DNA from: Halieaceae bacterium | GTDB taxonomy: Bacteria > Pseudomonadota > Gammaproteobacteria > Pseudomonadales > Halieaceae | Assembly (NCBI GenBank): GCA_902520195.1 | Contig: CABYND010000016.1 | Location: 1-43,649, forward strand | Direction: 5' to 3' | DNA length: 43,649 nt | Part shown: one piece after another, positions 1 through 8,913 of the stretch | How positions within the stretch are numbered: position 1 is the first letter of the stretch | Layout of the letters: every line of letters begins with the position of its first letter | Notes under the pieces: generated by a model | What the model was told of the DNA's origin: nothing | Seen by the model: only the letters and a program-made list of their open reading frames with translations | The model's database searches: none | Made by a program: the position numbers and the translations under genes

Positions 1-408
1 AGCATACTCACGATTAAAAGCGTAAGTATTGATATACAAAATGCCATCGATGATAAGTGCGAAGTTTGTTTCCGCATCTCTAGCGCCATTCATTCCTCTA
101 ATGGACAGGGACGAGTCACCCGTCTCCACTGTATTAACGAAACTTACCCCTGGCGTCTGCGAGATGAAGTCTTCTGCTCGTTGTATACCCATGTCGCTAA
201 TCTGACTTGCCGTGAATGCGGTCACGGTACTTGGGACATCTTGTAGTGACTCCGCGCGCGCGCGCGCTGTCACGACGACTTCCTCCAGCTGCGCAGAGGC
301 GGTAGACGGCAGTAGCAGGGCCGTCGCTGAAAGGGCGGCAGACACAGCCGCAGTCATTGGGAGAGTGGCCAGAGCCTGACGGCGTGGGCTGAGTGGGGTG
401 CTCCTCAT
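1..408 (-). CDS. TonB-dependent outer-membrane receptor, N-terminal part (runs off window)
   Basis: The frame is open from an ATG at 406-408 to the window edge, giving 136 residues, so the barrel is outside the window. A perfect AGGAGG ribosome site (415-420) lies 6 nt before the start. The protein begins with an Arg-containing signal peptide and a long Ala/Leu-rich stretch ending near ASAQ, followed by a TonB-box-like EEVVVTARARAESLQDVP and a plug domain (SQTPGVSF, LSIRGMNG, FALIIDGI). In this family such receptors import large or scarce substrates across the outer membrane using TonB energy. The substrate cannot be told from the plug alone. The neighbouring CoA-transferase genes hint at an organic acid or lipid-like compound rather than iron, but this is inference. 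The family call is secure. Confidence 0.9.
   Translation of the reverse strand, partial: MRSTPLSPRRQALATLPMTAAVSAALSATALLLPSTASAQLEEVVVTARARAESLQDVPSTVTAFTASQISDMGIQRAEDFISQTPGVSFVNTVETGDSSLSIRGMNGARDAETNFALIIDGILYINTYAFNREYA
253..267. repeat. (CG)n dinucleotide tract inside receptor gene
   Basis: Fifteen bases of strict CG alternation lie in the TonB-box region of the receptor and encode the ARARA residues. Because the tract is not a multiple of three per unit, slippage of one unit would shift the frame and cut the protein to a short peptide. Confidence 0.85.
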
Positions 409-526
409 GGGTAGCCTCCTTCTATAAGGCCAATGTAAAGGCCATAACTTAGGGTGTTTACAGTTATCTTACAGCTTCAAATCAGGCCCGGGCCCATAAA
501 AAAGGCGCTGTTGTCCGGACATTACA

Positions 527-1696
527 CTATACTCTGCCCAATATCGCTTTATGATCGGCCTCGGTCAAGTCCAGTTCGTCAAGAATTTGGGCAGTTTGCT
601 CACCTATTGCGGGCAACTTTGTGTTGATCCGGGCAGGCTCCGCCGAAAACTTTATCGCTGACCCGATGTGATCATTGCCTTCGGCGTCTGAGAATCGCAT
701 GCCCCGCTCCAATACGTGTTCCGACCTCCACGCTTCATGCAGCGACACAACGGAGCTCCAGCAGATATCTCGACCCTCAAACCAGGCCTCCCATTGCGCC
801 CGAGTGCGGGTCCTAAAGGTCTCGCGCAAAAATGCGATCGCGGGCCAGTGACCTGCACCGGCCGGTCCGGTCACTGGGGCAACAAACTCTGGTCGGTCCA
901 ACCCCGCAAATAGGGCCTCCACGAACTTCTGCTCGCCACCACCCAAAGCAATATATTGTCCGTCTGCGGTCTCATACACGTTCAGCATGGCGTTGCCACC
1001 ATGCGTGCGCTCTTTGAGCCGATCCGGGGCTTGCCCGCCGCCAAAAACAGGTCCCAGGATGTTGGGGCTCGCTGCCAAAACCGACTCGAACATGCTGATA
1101 TCGACATAGTCGCCGCGCCTGGTTGTGTGACGACGATGCAGCGCCATGAGCACCCCTGACAACGCTAGGTAAGAAGATAGCATGTCGGCTATCGGCACGC
1201 CGATAATCGCGGGACCTGACTCCCCCTCCGGTGATCGCGAGACGTCGAGGATGCCTGCAGCGGCGACGGTCGCGGTATCGTGGGCGGGTTTGTCACGCCA
1301 TGGACCGGTCTGTCCAAATGCGGATATCGAACAGTATACCAATCCGGGGTTTTCCGCTGTGAGCGTCTCGTAGTCGATGCCAAGTCGCTCGGCCACACCC
1401 GGCCGGAATGCCTCGATCACCACATCAGCTTGCTTGGCTAACGCGAGCAAGGCGCGCTTGCCGGCGTCGGTCTTTAAATCCAGCGCGATGCTCTCTTTGC
1501 CCCGCTGGGTGTTGCGAAACATAACTGTCTCGCCGCCTTGTTGCCAGGGGAACGCGTCAGCGGATCGAGTGGGTTCTGGTGCGCGCGGGTTTTCTACTTT
1601 TATAACCCGCGCTCCGTGGTCAGCCATTAACTGCGTAGCGGCGGGGCCTGGCAGAAACAGCGATAGGTCAAGAACGGTCAGGCCATCCAGTTTCAT
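527..1696 (-). CDS. Class III (CaiB/BaiF) CoA-transferase
   Basis: The 389-residue product matches the usual size of family III CoA-transferases, which move CoA between carboxylic acids. The N-terminal signature is present (LSLFLPGPAATQLMADHGA, then VIKVENP), followed by ADVVIEAFRPG near residues 90-100. Asp171 in the PIADM motif is the expected catalytic aspartate that forms the acyl-enzyme anhydride. The gene starts 13 nt after the stop of a second family III transferase on the same strand, so the two are probably one transcript. Paired genes of this family can form hetero-oligomers or act on successive substrates; which applies here is unknown. The acid substrate cannot be read from sequence. 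Confidence 0.9.
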   Translation of the reverse strand: MKLDGLTVLDLSLFLPGPAATQLMADHGARVIKVENPRAPEPTRSADAFPWQQGGETVMFRNTQRGKESIALDLKTDAGKRALLALAKQADVVIEAFRPGVAERLGIDYETLTAENPGLVYCSISAFGQTGPWRDKPAHDTATVAAAGILDVSRSPEGESGPAIIGVPIADMLSSYLALSGVLMALHRRHTTRRGDYVDISMFESVLAASPNILGPVFGGGQAPDRLKERTHGGNAMLNVYETADGQYIALGGGEQKFVEALFAGLDRPEFVAPVTGPAGAGHWPAIAFLRETFRTRTRAQWEAWFEGRDICWSSVVSLHEAWRSEHVLERGMRFSDAEGNDHIGSAIKFSAEPARINTKLPAIGEQTAQILDELDLTEADHKAILGRV

Positions 1697-1709
1697 CTTG
1701 GATCACGTG

Positions 1710-2903
1710 TTAACAAGTGACGCCGTCGGCACTGAGGCTACTGAGATCAGCTTCGGACAGCCCTAAAAGGTCACCGAGTATTTCGCTGTTGTGTGCTCCG
1801 ATTTTTGCACCCGGCCAATCGGTGCGCCCGGGGGTCTCGCTGAGCTTCGGGAGAATGGCGGGTATCTGTAGCGGCTCACCGTCAATTTCGACGGTTTCGA
1901 ACATCCCGCGCGCGTTGTAGTGGGGATCGCTCATCATGTCCTCCACGCTGAAGATGGGCCCCACCGGAACGCGCGCGCCTTCGAGCTTGCTGATGATGTC
2001 AGCCGAGCTGTGCTCACTGCACCACTTGGCGAGCGCAGCGTCGATCTTTTGCTGGTGAATGACCCGACCCTGGTTGTGCTCCAGTTCAGGGTCGTTCGCC
2101 ATGTCCTCGCGGCCAGCCTCGGCCATCAGGCGCTTGAAGATGGAATCACCGTTGCCGCCAATCACGACGTGTTTGCCGTCGGAGCAGAGATAAGTATTGG
2201 TTGGCACAATGCCAGTGATCGTAGTGCCTGACGGTTCCCGCACAACCCCAGCGCCGTCGAATTCAGGCACGATCCCCTCAAGCAAGTTAAAGATCGATTC
2301 GTACAGGGCTACATCGACCACTTGGCCCTTCCCACTCTTGGTGCGCTCGATAATGGCAAATGCCACGCCCAATGCGGCGTGAATTGCAGCCACGGTATCG
2401 CCAAGCGAGATGTTGGGACGCACCGGTGCCTTGCCGGGCTCGCCATTGATGTATCTGAAGCCGCCATAACCTTCTGTAACCGAGGCATAACCAGGTTTTT
2501 CGGAGAAGGGACCGCTCTGTCCATAACCCGAGATACGCGCGTAGATGATGCCCGGGTTCGTCTCTTTCACTTGATCGGGGCCGAGTCCCCAGCTCTCCAT
2601 GGCGCCAGGCCGGAAGTTCTCTATCACCACGTCTGCCTTGGTCAGCAGGTCAAAAGCAAGTTTCCGACCGCGCTCTGACTTCAAATCGAGCGTTACGCTT
2701 TTTTTGTTTCGCGCCAGCGAGTGATACCACAGCGACATGCCGTTGCGGACCTCACGCCATTGGCGGATGGGGTCGCCCGTAGGAGGCTCCACTTTGATCA
2801 CTTCGGCGCCGAAGTAACCGAGCACAGTGCCTGCAAAAGGACCGGCCAATAATTGCCCTAGCTCGATGACCCGCAGGCCTTCCAGCGGTCGCGATTGAGA
2901 CAT
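1710..2903 (-). CDS. Class III (CaiB/BaiF) CoA-transferase
   Basis: The 397-residue protein has the same fold signatures as its downstream neighbour: GQLLAGPFAGTVLGYFGAE, VIKVEPP, ADVVIENFRPG near residues 90-100, and the catalytic Asp169 in NISLGDTVAA. It is the first gene of a two-gene operon and is divergent from the exported amidohydrolase at 3037. The two transferases are clearly paralogous but far from identical, so this is an old duplication or a heteromeric pair rather than a recent copy. A weak purine-rich stretch (GGAGCAAAAC) precedes the ATG. Likely role: activating or deactivating a carboxylic acid in a catabolic route. Alternatives within the family include racemases of 2-methylacyl-CoA, which share the fold. 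Confidence 0.9.
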   Translation of the reverse strand: MSQSRPLEGLRVIELGQLLAGPFAGTVLGYFGAEVIKVEPPTGDPIRQWREVRNGMSLWYHSLARNKKSVTLDLKSERGRKLAFDLLTKADVVIENFRPGAMESWGLGPDQVKETNPGIIYARISGYGQSGPFSEKPGYASVTEGYGGFRYINGEPGKAPVRPNISLGDTVAAIHAALGVAFAIIERTKSGKGQVVDVALYESIFNLLEGIVPEFDGAGVVREPSGTTITGIVPTNTYLCSDGKHVVIGGNGDSIFKRLMAEAGREDMANDPELEHNQGRVIHQQKIDAALAKWCSEHSSADIISKLEGARVPVGPIFSVEDMMSDPHYNARGMFETVEIDGEPLQIPAILPKLSETPGRTDWPGAKIGAHNSEILGDLLGLSEADLSSLSADGVTC

Positions 2904-3036
2904 GTTTTGCTCCTCAGATGAATTTGTTGCTCAATAGATGAATAGTACGGACATTCGAATCTAATGGGAACGCAGGGACTTGCCGTCACTTTGGTATAGC
3001 CGAGTAAGTCTTATTGATTCCCTTTAGGGAGTAGCG

Positions 3037-4743
3037 ATGAAAAAGAGCCAATTTATCTGGATGTTTCTGGGTGCCCTTTGGACCCAGTTTGCGCTGGCGG
3101 AGGCAGACTGGGTGCTCCGGGGGGGGGTGATCTATTCGATGGATGACACAGCCTCACATTACTCGGCAATGGCCTTCAAGGGGAATCGGTTGACGTGGCT
3201 GGGAGAGAGTGAGGCTGCGGAAGCGCAGATTGGTCCGCAGACCCAGATCATTGAGCTTGAGGGTCGAACGGTGCTGCCAGGTTTTATCGACACCCACATT
3301 CACAGCATGGACACATTGCCCTTGGTGAATGGCGTCAAGCTCAGCCCCTACGACAGCCCAGAGCAGGTGCTCGAGAAAATTGCAGAGCATGCTCGCACGC
3401 ATCCCTATCAGAATCCGCTGCTTGGCTCCGGGTTCCTGGCTCCCGCTTTTGGGGTGCAGGGGCCAACGGCTGCGCAGTTGGACGCGATCGTGCCCGATAG
3501 GCCCGCGCTGATCATTGACGAGGGAGGCCATACGGGCTGGGCGAATACGCTCGCTCTGGAAGCGGCGGGGATTTCGCGCGATACCCCCGATCCGGTGCCA
3601 GGTGCGCACTTTTTTCAGCGGGACGACGAGGGCAACCCAACCGGTTGGTTAGTCGAGGGTGCAGCGATCGATCCGGTGACCGAGGCACTCGGTGTGATCA
3701 GTGAAGAAGCGCTTGCCCTCGCCGCACCCGGTTTTTTTACAGAGATGTCGGCGGTTGGTCTGACTGCGGCCTTCGATGCCGGCATGATCGATACCGGTGA
3801 GTTGGGGCGCCGGCTTGCACTGAAGATGGTTGAGGCCGGAGAGTTTCCGGTGCGCATGGTGGCTTCGCTCTACGTGAATCAACCCGGGCAGTTGCCGACC
3901 GCTTTGGCAACATTGGCCAAACTGAACGCGCGCTACCAACACCCGCTTTTCAACGTATCGACGTTGAAGCTCTCATTAGACGGCACCGTGGAGGCCAAGA
4001 CAGCGGTCATGCTCGACCCCTACATTTTGCCGGAGGGGCATGTGGCCAAACCGCTATTGCCTAACCCGGTGATGTTCGACGCCGTGGCCGCAGCCCATGA
4101 AGCCAACGTGGACTTGCACCTTCACGCGATTGGTGACGGCGCGGTGCGGTCAGCGTTGGATGCAATCGAACGCGCCAAAACACTCCATCCCGAGAGCGAT
4201 TCGCGCACGACGATCTGCCATATCGAGATTGTGAATGCGGATGACGTGAGTCGCTTTGCTGAGCTGGGTGCAGTCGCCCAGACCACGCCCACCTGGTTTT
4301 ATTACGACACGCTTGCCCTCCGATATTTGGGAGTAGGGCGCTTCAACCAAATGTATCCACTGGCTTCGATTCTGCGGCACGGCGGCCAGGTCACGCTGGG
4401 CAGCGACTACCCGGTGAGCTGGATCGGCAAAGATGCGCTGAACCCTATGTTCAATATTGAAATGGCGGTGACCCGGCAGCAGGCGGGCAACCCGGAGGTC
4501 CCCGTGCAGGCCAGAGTCAGCGAGCGACTGAGTGTAGATCAGGCGATACGTGCGCACACATCCGATGCCGCCTGGCAACTGCGACTCGAAGATCAAATCG
4601 GCACACTGGAGGTGGGTAAGCTGGCAGATATTGTGGTGCTCGATCGGGACCCTTATGTCAGCGATCCCTACTCCATTCACACCATCAAAGTCGATTACAC
4701 GTTTTCGGATGGCAGGTTAGTTTTCACCCGGTCCAATATTTAA
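3037..4743 (+). CDS. Exported amidohydrolase, YtcJ-like (amidohydrolase family 3)
   Basis: The 568-residue enzyme starts with a typical signal peptide (MKKSQFIWMFLGALWTQFALA), so it is probably periplasmic. Metal-site motifs of the amidohydrolase superfamily follow: HIH within GFIDTHIHSMDT, a Lys in the LKLSLDGT segment, His residues in DLHLHAIGDGAV and ICHIEI, and the catalytic Asp in GSDYPVS. The C-terminal LADIVVLDRDPY closes the small beta-sandwich domain typical of YtcJ-like proteins. Members hydrolyse amide or formamide bonds on varied small molecules. Start choice is supported by AGGGAG about 7 nt upstream. It stands alone, divergent from the CoA-transferase operon. Substrate unknown. 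Confidence 0.9.
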   Translation: MKKSQFIWMFLGALWTQFALAEADWVLRGGVIYSMDDTASHYSAMAFKGNRLTWLGESEAAEAQIGPQTQIIELEGRTVLPGFIDTHIHSMDTLPLVNGVKLSPYDSPEQVLEKIAEHARTHPYQNPLLGSGFLAPAFGVQGPTAAQLDAIVPDRPALIIDEGGHTGWANTLALEAAGISRDTPDPVPGAHFFQRDDEGNPTGWLVEGAAIDPVTEALGVISEEALALAAPGFFTEMSAVGLTAAFDAGMIDTGELGRRLALKMVEAGEFPVRMVASLYVNQPGQLPTALATLAKLNARYQHPLFNVSTLKLSLDGTVEAKTAVMLDPYILPEGHVAKPLLPNPVMFDAVAAAHEANVDLHLHAIGDGAVRSALDAIERAKTLHPESDSRTTICHIEIVNADDVSRFAELGAVAQTTPTWFYYDTLALRYLGVGRFNQMYPLASILRHGGQVTLGSDYPVSWIGKDALNPMFNIEMAVTRQQAGNPEVPVQARVSERLSVDQAIRAHTSDAAWQLRLEDQIGTLEVGKLADIVVLDRDPYVSDPYSIHTIKVDYTFSDGRLVFTRSNI

Positions 4744-4971
4744 TCAGAGATGCTGCTATCGGGTTTAAGTGATAACCCCGCTGTGCGGAGTACGCGGGGC
4801 TACCGACTAGAACGTCAAAGATCCAACAGCTTTATCTGCCTTAATGGCTTTGCGACGTCTCGACAGGTTCCAGTGCCCAAAATAAGTAGCCCCTAGCGGC
4901 CTTTGCGAGGCCAAGTCACACGCAAGGTACAGAACTGTCAAAAAATTACACAAATTCATCTCCGAAGGGGG

Positions 4972-5011
4972 TTGCTTTTAGTGATAATGATAATAATAAT
5001 GATTCTCATTA
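4972..5011 (+). promoter_or_regulatory. Promoter with overlapping Fur box for the siderophore receptor
   Basis: A -35-like TTGCTT (4972-4977) and a -10-like AATAAT (4995-5000) are 17 bp apart. The -10 lies within GATAATGATAATAATAATG (4983-5001), which matches 16 of 19 positions of the classical Fur box, and further hexamers (gattct, catta) continue to 5011. Fur with iron would cover the promoter. This fits the receptor that follows. Confidence 0.8.
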
Positions 5012-5036
5012 ACTAATAGGAAACCGGGTCGACGGG

Positions 5037-7160
5037 ATGAAAGTGTATAAGCAACGAGCAATCACCACATTTGCCGCATTAACAATAATTTTCGCAGGTG
5101 CGCCTCTACGCGCCGAGACTACGGAACAGCCGACACTGGAAGAGACCCTTGTCAGAGGTAGCTACTTACAGTCCAACGAGGCCAATGCGCTTAAGACTCC
5201 AACGCCGATCCTCGACGTTCCCCAAAGCCTTAGCATCGTGACCTCGGAACAAATCCTGAGACGTGGGTTCACCAGTGTCTCTGACATCATCGAGTATTTG
5301 CCGGGCGTTAGCATGTCTCAAGGCGAAGGTCATCGAGACGCGGTGGTGTTCCGGGGCGTAAGGTCTACAGCTGATTTCTTCATTGATGGTGTGCGGGACG
5401 ATGTGCAGTACTACCGGCCTCTCTATAACCTCGAGCAGTTGGAGGTCTTGCGGGGCCCTAACGCCCTGCTATTCGGCCGCGGTGGCACCGGAGGCATCCT
5501 TAACCGGGTCACCAAGAAGGCTGAGATAGGGAGTAATTTTTCCCAGATTACAGGTTACGCAGACTCCTTTGGCGCTGGCGGACTACAGGGCGACGTTAAT
5601 GTAGGCCTGACCGACAGTGTGGCACTCAGACTCAATGCAATGGCTGAGGGTTTGGATAACCATCGTGATCACTTTGATGGTGAGCGGATAGGTGTCAACC
5701 CTACCGCGCGGGTGTCTTTAAATGAGTCAACTAGGCTCGATCTCTCATACGAGTATGTTGACCACGAGAGATTCATCGATCGCGGTATCCCTACAGGAAG
5801 CAATGGAGACCCTGTTGAGCGGTTCGACCGAGTGGTTTTTGGCGACCCCAATGTCAATGTGACAAGGCTTAAGGCGCACATTTTTATGGCCAATCTGGAG
5901 CACCGGTTCTCCGACTCAATGAAAGGTAAGGTCACTGTCTTCTACGGCGACTACGACAAGCTTTACCAGAATTTCTACGCGGCCTCTTATAGCGAGGCAA
6001 ACTCCCCAGGTGTTGTGACGCTGGACGGTTACGTTGACAAGACGCAGCGGGAGAATCTGATTTTATCAGTCAATCTCATCAAAGAAGTGTCGTTTGCGAA
6101 TATGAGCCATCGCTTCTTACTGGGTGCCGAGTTCGTCGACACGTCCTCAGACCAGGATCGTTGGAACACCTATTGGTCGGAGACAGCAGACGACAAAGAG
6201 ACTTTCTCAGTAGCGCGACCGATGGGGATTATCGGAGGCGTCGGAACGAATGCTTTAGGGGCGCGCACAGTCAACGACTTTACCGTGGATCAAAACGACG
6301 ACACTCGGGTCGGTGTTGAGGTGGCGTCGTTCTATCTTCAAGACGAGATGGCCGTCACGAACTATCTGGATATTGTCCTGGGCGCGCGTTTCGATCAATT
6401 TGAAATCGATGTATTCAATGTGCCTGCGGATGACTCCCGGTCAAAGCAAGATGAAGAGGTTTCCCCGCGGCTGGGCTTGGTCCTCAAGCCAAGGGAAAAC
6501 ATGTCTTTATACGCCAGTTACAGCGAATCATTTTTGCCGAGAAGCGGTGAGCAGTTTGCGAATATCAACGGCAGCAAAGGTCAGCTTGATGCCGACACAT
6601 TCGCGAATACCGAGCTTGGCTTTAAATGGGACATATCGCCCGCGTTAAGTTTCACTGCAGCCGTTTTCGAGATTGAGCAGGAATCGCCTCAGGTGGCCGA
6701 CAATGACCCAGAAACGTTGGATGTGATCAAGTCCGAAACGGATGGTTTTGAACTCCAACTGGAGGGGCAGCTGACGGAGGCTTGGTATATTTCAGCCGCT
6801 TACAGCTATCTAGATGGAGAGCAGATGGGCCGCACCGGGTCGAAGGGCTTGCGACCCAGAGAGCTGCCGGAGAATATGTTCTCTGTGTGGAATTTTGTGC
6901 AGTTCACGCCAAAATTGGGCGCGGGTCTAGGACTCACCTATCAGGACGAGAGCTTCATCAACAACAGCAACACAGCTCGGTTACCAAGCTACACTCGCGT
7001 TGATGCGGCCTTGTACTACGAGTGGTCAGACGATCTTCGAGTGCAACTGAATTTTGAAAACCTCGGGGACACGGTTTATTTCCCGAGCTCACACAGCACG
7101 CATCAGGCGTCTGTGGGCGCACCTTTCAATGCTCGTCTAGCGGTTACTATGGACTTTTGA
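5037..7160 (+). CDS. TonB-dependent siderophore receptor
   Basis: The 707-residue protein has a signal peptide (cleavage near PLRA-ETTEQ), a TonB box (EETLVRGS), a plug domain with DVPQSLSIVT, LPGVSMSQGEG, VVFRGVRS and EVLRGPNALLFGRGGTGG, and a long beta-barrel ending in a C-terminal Phe (AVTMDF), as outer-membrane barrels do. The plug sequence style is that of ferric-siderophore (FhuA/FpvA-like) receptors, without the extra N-terminal signalling domain of transducers. The Fur box immediately upstream supports iron uptake. It is monocistronic, ended by a hairpin at 7171-7192. The exact siderophore (hydroxamate or catecholate) cannot be told. No siderophore synthesis genes are in view, so a scavenged siderophore is possible. 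Confidence 0.93.
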   Translation: MKVYKQRAITTFAALTIIFAGAPLRAETTEQPTLEETLVRGSYLQSNEANALKTPTPILDVPQSLSIVTSEQILRRGFTSVSDIIEYLPGVSMSQGEGHRDAVVFRGVRSTADFFIDGVRDDVQYYRPLYNLEQLEVLRGPNALLFGRGGTGGILNRVTKKAEIGSNFSQITGYADSFGAGGLQGDVNVGLTDSVALRLNAMAEGLDNHRDHFDGERIGVNPTARVSLNESTRLDLSYEYVDHERFIDRGIPTGSNGDPVERFDRVVFGDPNVNVTRLKAHIFMANLEHRFSDSMKGKVTVFYGDYDKLYQNFYAASYSEANSPGVVTLDGYVDKTQRENLILSVNLIKEVSFANMSHRFLLGAEFVDTSSDQDRWNTYWSETADDKETFSVARPMGIIGGVGTNALGARTVNDFTVDQNDDTRVGVEVASFYLQDEMAVTNYLDIVLGARFDQFEIDVFNVPADDSRSKQDEEVSPRLGLVLKPRENMSLYASYSESFLPRSGEQFANINGSKGQLDADTFANTELGFKWDISPALSFTAAVFEIEQESPQVADNDPETLDVIKSETDGFELQLEGQLTEAWYISAAYSYLDGEQMGRTGSKGLRPRELPENMFSVWNFVQFTPKLGAGLGLTYQDESFINNSNTARLPSYTRVDAALYYEWSDDLRVQLNFENLGDTVYFPSSHSTHQASVGAPFNARLAVTMDF

Positions 7161-7170
7161 ATCACGGTGC

Positions 7171-7192
7171 TAGCCCGGCTATGGCCGGGCTA
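7171..7192 (+). terminator. Hairpin terminator after the siderophore receptor
   Basis: A perfect 9-bp stem TAGCCCGGC / GCCGGGCTA with loop TATG starts 10 bases after the receptor stop. The T-run after it is weak (tcttc), so termination may be partial. Confidence 0.65.
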
Positions 7193-7295
7193 TCTTCATG
7201 CATCGCCTGAGTCATCAAAAACCTTTCAATCGTAGGATGCGAGCAAAGGCGGGGCCAGTCGTGGGTCACTCAGTGGCAAACTGACCGTGCAGTGC

Positions 7296-7778
7296 TCAGT
7301 CCGGCTTGACGGTTTTCATCGCAGTCTGCAGGTAGTTCTGCTCTCCAACCCGGTCGATCAGTGAAAGCTGGGTTTCCAGCCAGTCCACGTGCTCTTCCTC
7401 AGCCTCGAGAATCTCCTGAGCAAGATCCCGAGAGACGAAATCTTTCTCTTTCTCACAGCACTCAATCGTGGCGATGAGGTCTGCGTGTGCGATGTGTTCC
7501 AGCTGAAGGTCGCACTCCAGCATCTCTCTAGGCGTTTCACCAATGCGCAACTGCCCCAGATCCTGGAGGTTGGGAATGCCCTCGAGAAACAGGATGCGCT
7601 CAACCAGAGCGTCCGCATGTTTCATCTCATCAATCGATTCGTGGTACTCGTGCTCCGCGAGCTCAGTGAGGCCCCAATCCTTGAACATTTTTGAATGAAG
7701 AAAATACTGATTGATCGCAACCAGTTCGTTGTAGAGGATTTTGTTCAGGTGCTTTAACACCTCAGGGTTGCCTTTCAT
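7296..7778 (-). CDS. bfr: Bacterioferritin
   Basis: The 160-residue iron-storage protein has every expected ligand at the standard number: ferroxidase residues Glu18, Glu51, His54, Glu94, Glu127 and His130, and Met52, which binds haem between subunits. It therefore can oxidise Fe(II) and store it as mineral in the 24-mer cytosolic shell. The start at MKGNPEVL was chosen because a longer reading to 7841 would add 21 residues foreign to the family and would cover the promoter at 7813-7841. Its partner bfd lies 114 bp upstream on the same strand, so storage and release are encoded together, but each gene has its own control region. Confidence 0.97.
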   Translation of the reverse strand: MKGNPEVLKHLNKILYNELVAINQYFLHSKMFKDWGLTELAEHEYHESIDEMKHADALVERILFLEGIPNLQDLGQLRIGETPREMLECDLQLEHIAHADLIATIECCEKEKDFVSRDLAQEILEAEEEHVDWLETQLSLIDRVGEQNYLQTAMKTVKPD

Positions 7779-7812
7779 GGGGTTTGCCTGCCTGGGTATT
7801 TGGACAGGGCGG

Positions 7813-7841
7813 ACTATACCTAACCACCGTGAAGAGGGCAA
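7813..7841 (-). promoter_or_regulatory. Promoter of bacterioferritin gene
   Basis: On the minus strand TTGCCC (7836-7841) and TATAGT (7813-7818) are separated by 17 bp. The predicted transcript start is about 28 nt before the bfr ATG. No Fur box overlaps it, unlike bfd, which suggests separate control of storage and release. Confidence 0.6.
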
Positions 7842-7892
7842 TTAAGTGACTGATTTTGTTAATAAAAATGAAAGTGAGAAGTATTCGTATTC

Positions 7893-8108
7893 TCAGGCGG
7901 AAGCGGGCGCTGCCATAGCCGCGCCGGATGTGGCGGGTAACGTTGCCAAGCGGGCATCTTCCACGACCCGCTGCGCTCTGAGCAGGCACTTGCCGCACTG
8001 GGTTGAGCAACCCGTATTACGGCTGACTTCATGGACAGATGTTGCGCCCGCGCAAACTTGTTCGCGGATGGCACGTTCTGTGACGCCTTTGCAGATGCAA
8101 ATATACAT
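7893..8108 (-). CDS. bfd: Bacterioferritin-associated ferredoxin
   Basis: The 71-residue protein carries the four [2Fe-2S] cysteines of Bfd at the standard positions: Cys4 and Cys6 (ICIC) and Cys38 and Cys41 (CGKC). Bfd delivers electrons to the haem of bacterioferritin so that stored Fe(III) is reduced and released to the cytosol. The start MYICICKG was chosen to match the family; a longer frame upstream reads through the regulatory region. The last 20 residues are Ala-rich and unlike the core, which is common. The Fur-like box just upstream fits expression under iron starvation, when release is needed. GAGG lies only 2 nt before the ATG, so the ribosome site is unusually close. Confidence 0.95.
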   Translation of the reverse strand: MYICICKGVTERAIREQVCAGATSVHEVSRNTGCSTQCGKCLLRAQRVVEDARLATLPATSGAAMAAPASA

Positions 8109-8122
8109 GACCTCAGCGTAAT

Positions 8123-8141
8123 GATAATGGGAATGATTGTC
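8123..8141 (-). promoter_or_regulatory. Fur-like box upstream of bfd
   Basis: The plus strand reads GATAATGGGAATGATTGTC, matching 15 of 19 positions of the Fur consensus. On the minus strand it contains a TTGACA (-35-like), so a bound repressor would block the bfd promoter. The -10 element is poorly defined. Confidence 0.65.
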
Positions 8142-8176
8142 AATAAGATTTGCTAGAGCAGTCAGAAAGCCGGTAG

Positions 8177-8674
8177 CTACCGGTATTCGACGTCGATCAA
8201 GGTCCAATAACGGTGGTCTTCGGGGGTCTCTAGCTGGATGTCGTTGCCAACCGGCTGACCCAGCAGCGCCCGCCCAAGTGGTGAGTCGCAGGATATTTTC
8301 CCCTGGCTGACATCGAATTCATCGGGGCCCACGATTCGCCACACTTGTTCAGTACCCTCCTCGTCTTCGAGCGTCACCCAGGCGCCGAACCATACCTTTT
8401 TGCGATCGCCCAAAGGGCCCTTAACGACTTGTAGTGCATCCAGCCGCTTGCGCAAAAACCGCACCCGGGAGTCGATTTCCCGAAGTCGTTTCTTGCCGTA
8501 AATATAGTCGCCGTTCTCTGAGCGGTCGCCGTTAGCCGCCGCCGCGGAAACCGCTTTGGTGACCTCGGGGCGTTCGACTTTCCATAGCTCATGGAGTTCG
8601 GTCCGCAGCGCTTCCTCACCCTCGGGGGTGATATAGGGAGAGCCCGCAGGGCGGGGTGGTCGATAGCGGCCCAT
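8177..8674 (-). CDS. greB: Transcription elongation factor GreB
   Basis: The 165-residue protein has the Gre architecture: an N-terminal coiled coil (YITPEGEEALRTELHELW to about residue 80), with acidic tip residues in SENGDYIYGKKRLREID, and a C-terminal domain starting near LGDRKKVWFGAWV that binds RNA polymerase. The basic run and GKKRLREIDSRVRFLRKRL are GreB-like rather than GreA-like. Gre factors stimulate transcript cleavage in backtracked RNA polymerase. The start MGRYRPP was chosen by family length (GreB is usually about 158 residues); a longer reading upstream to 8815 adds an implausible Cys/Thr-rich leader. No strong ribosome site is visible. It is convergent with nothing and divergent from the M23 peptidase. 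Confidence 0.93.
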   Translation of the reverse strand: MGRYRPPRPAGSPYITPEGEEALRTELHELWKVERPEVTKAVSAAAANGDRSENGDYIYGKKRLREIDSRVRFLRKRLDALQVVKGPLGDRKKVWFGAWVTLEDEEGTEQVWRIVGPDEFDVSQGKISCDSPLGRALLGQPVGNDIQLETPEDHRYWTLIDVEYR

Positions 8675-8913
8675 TGGCAAAGTGTAGAACGGCGGGCGCG
8701 TGGTGGGAATGCCGCAAGAAGTGTGAACATGCGCTCCCGTGCACGCAGTCTGTGCAATGAGTCTGGAAGCCAAACTCTCTAAACCGAGGACCGCACATCG
8801 AACACAGGGTGCCATGGTTATAATACCATTTGCGCTGGTCGCAGCTATTGGCAGATGCCATGGAAATGATGGCAGTGCCGAGCCTCATGAGTAACAACAT
8901 ACACGGGGAAAGG

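Noticed and set aside
481-500. GGCCCGGGCC palindrome as a terminator after the receptor start
   Set aside because: The palindrome lacks a T-run in the direction of the transferase transcript and could be a chance G+C-rich site.
527-2903. Recent tandem duplication of the CoA-transferase genes
   Set aside because: The two proteins share motifs but differ over most of their length, so it is an old pair.
8675-8913. Longer greB and M23 starts (8815 and 8830)
   Set aside because: They add residues that do not fit the families and would overlap the divergent control region.
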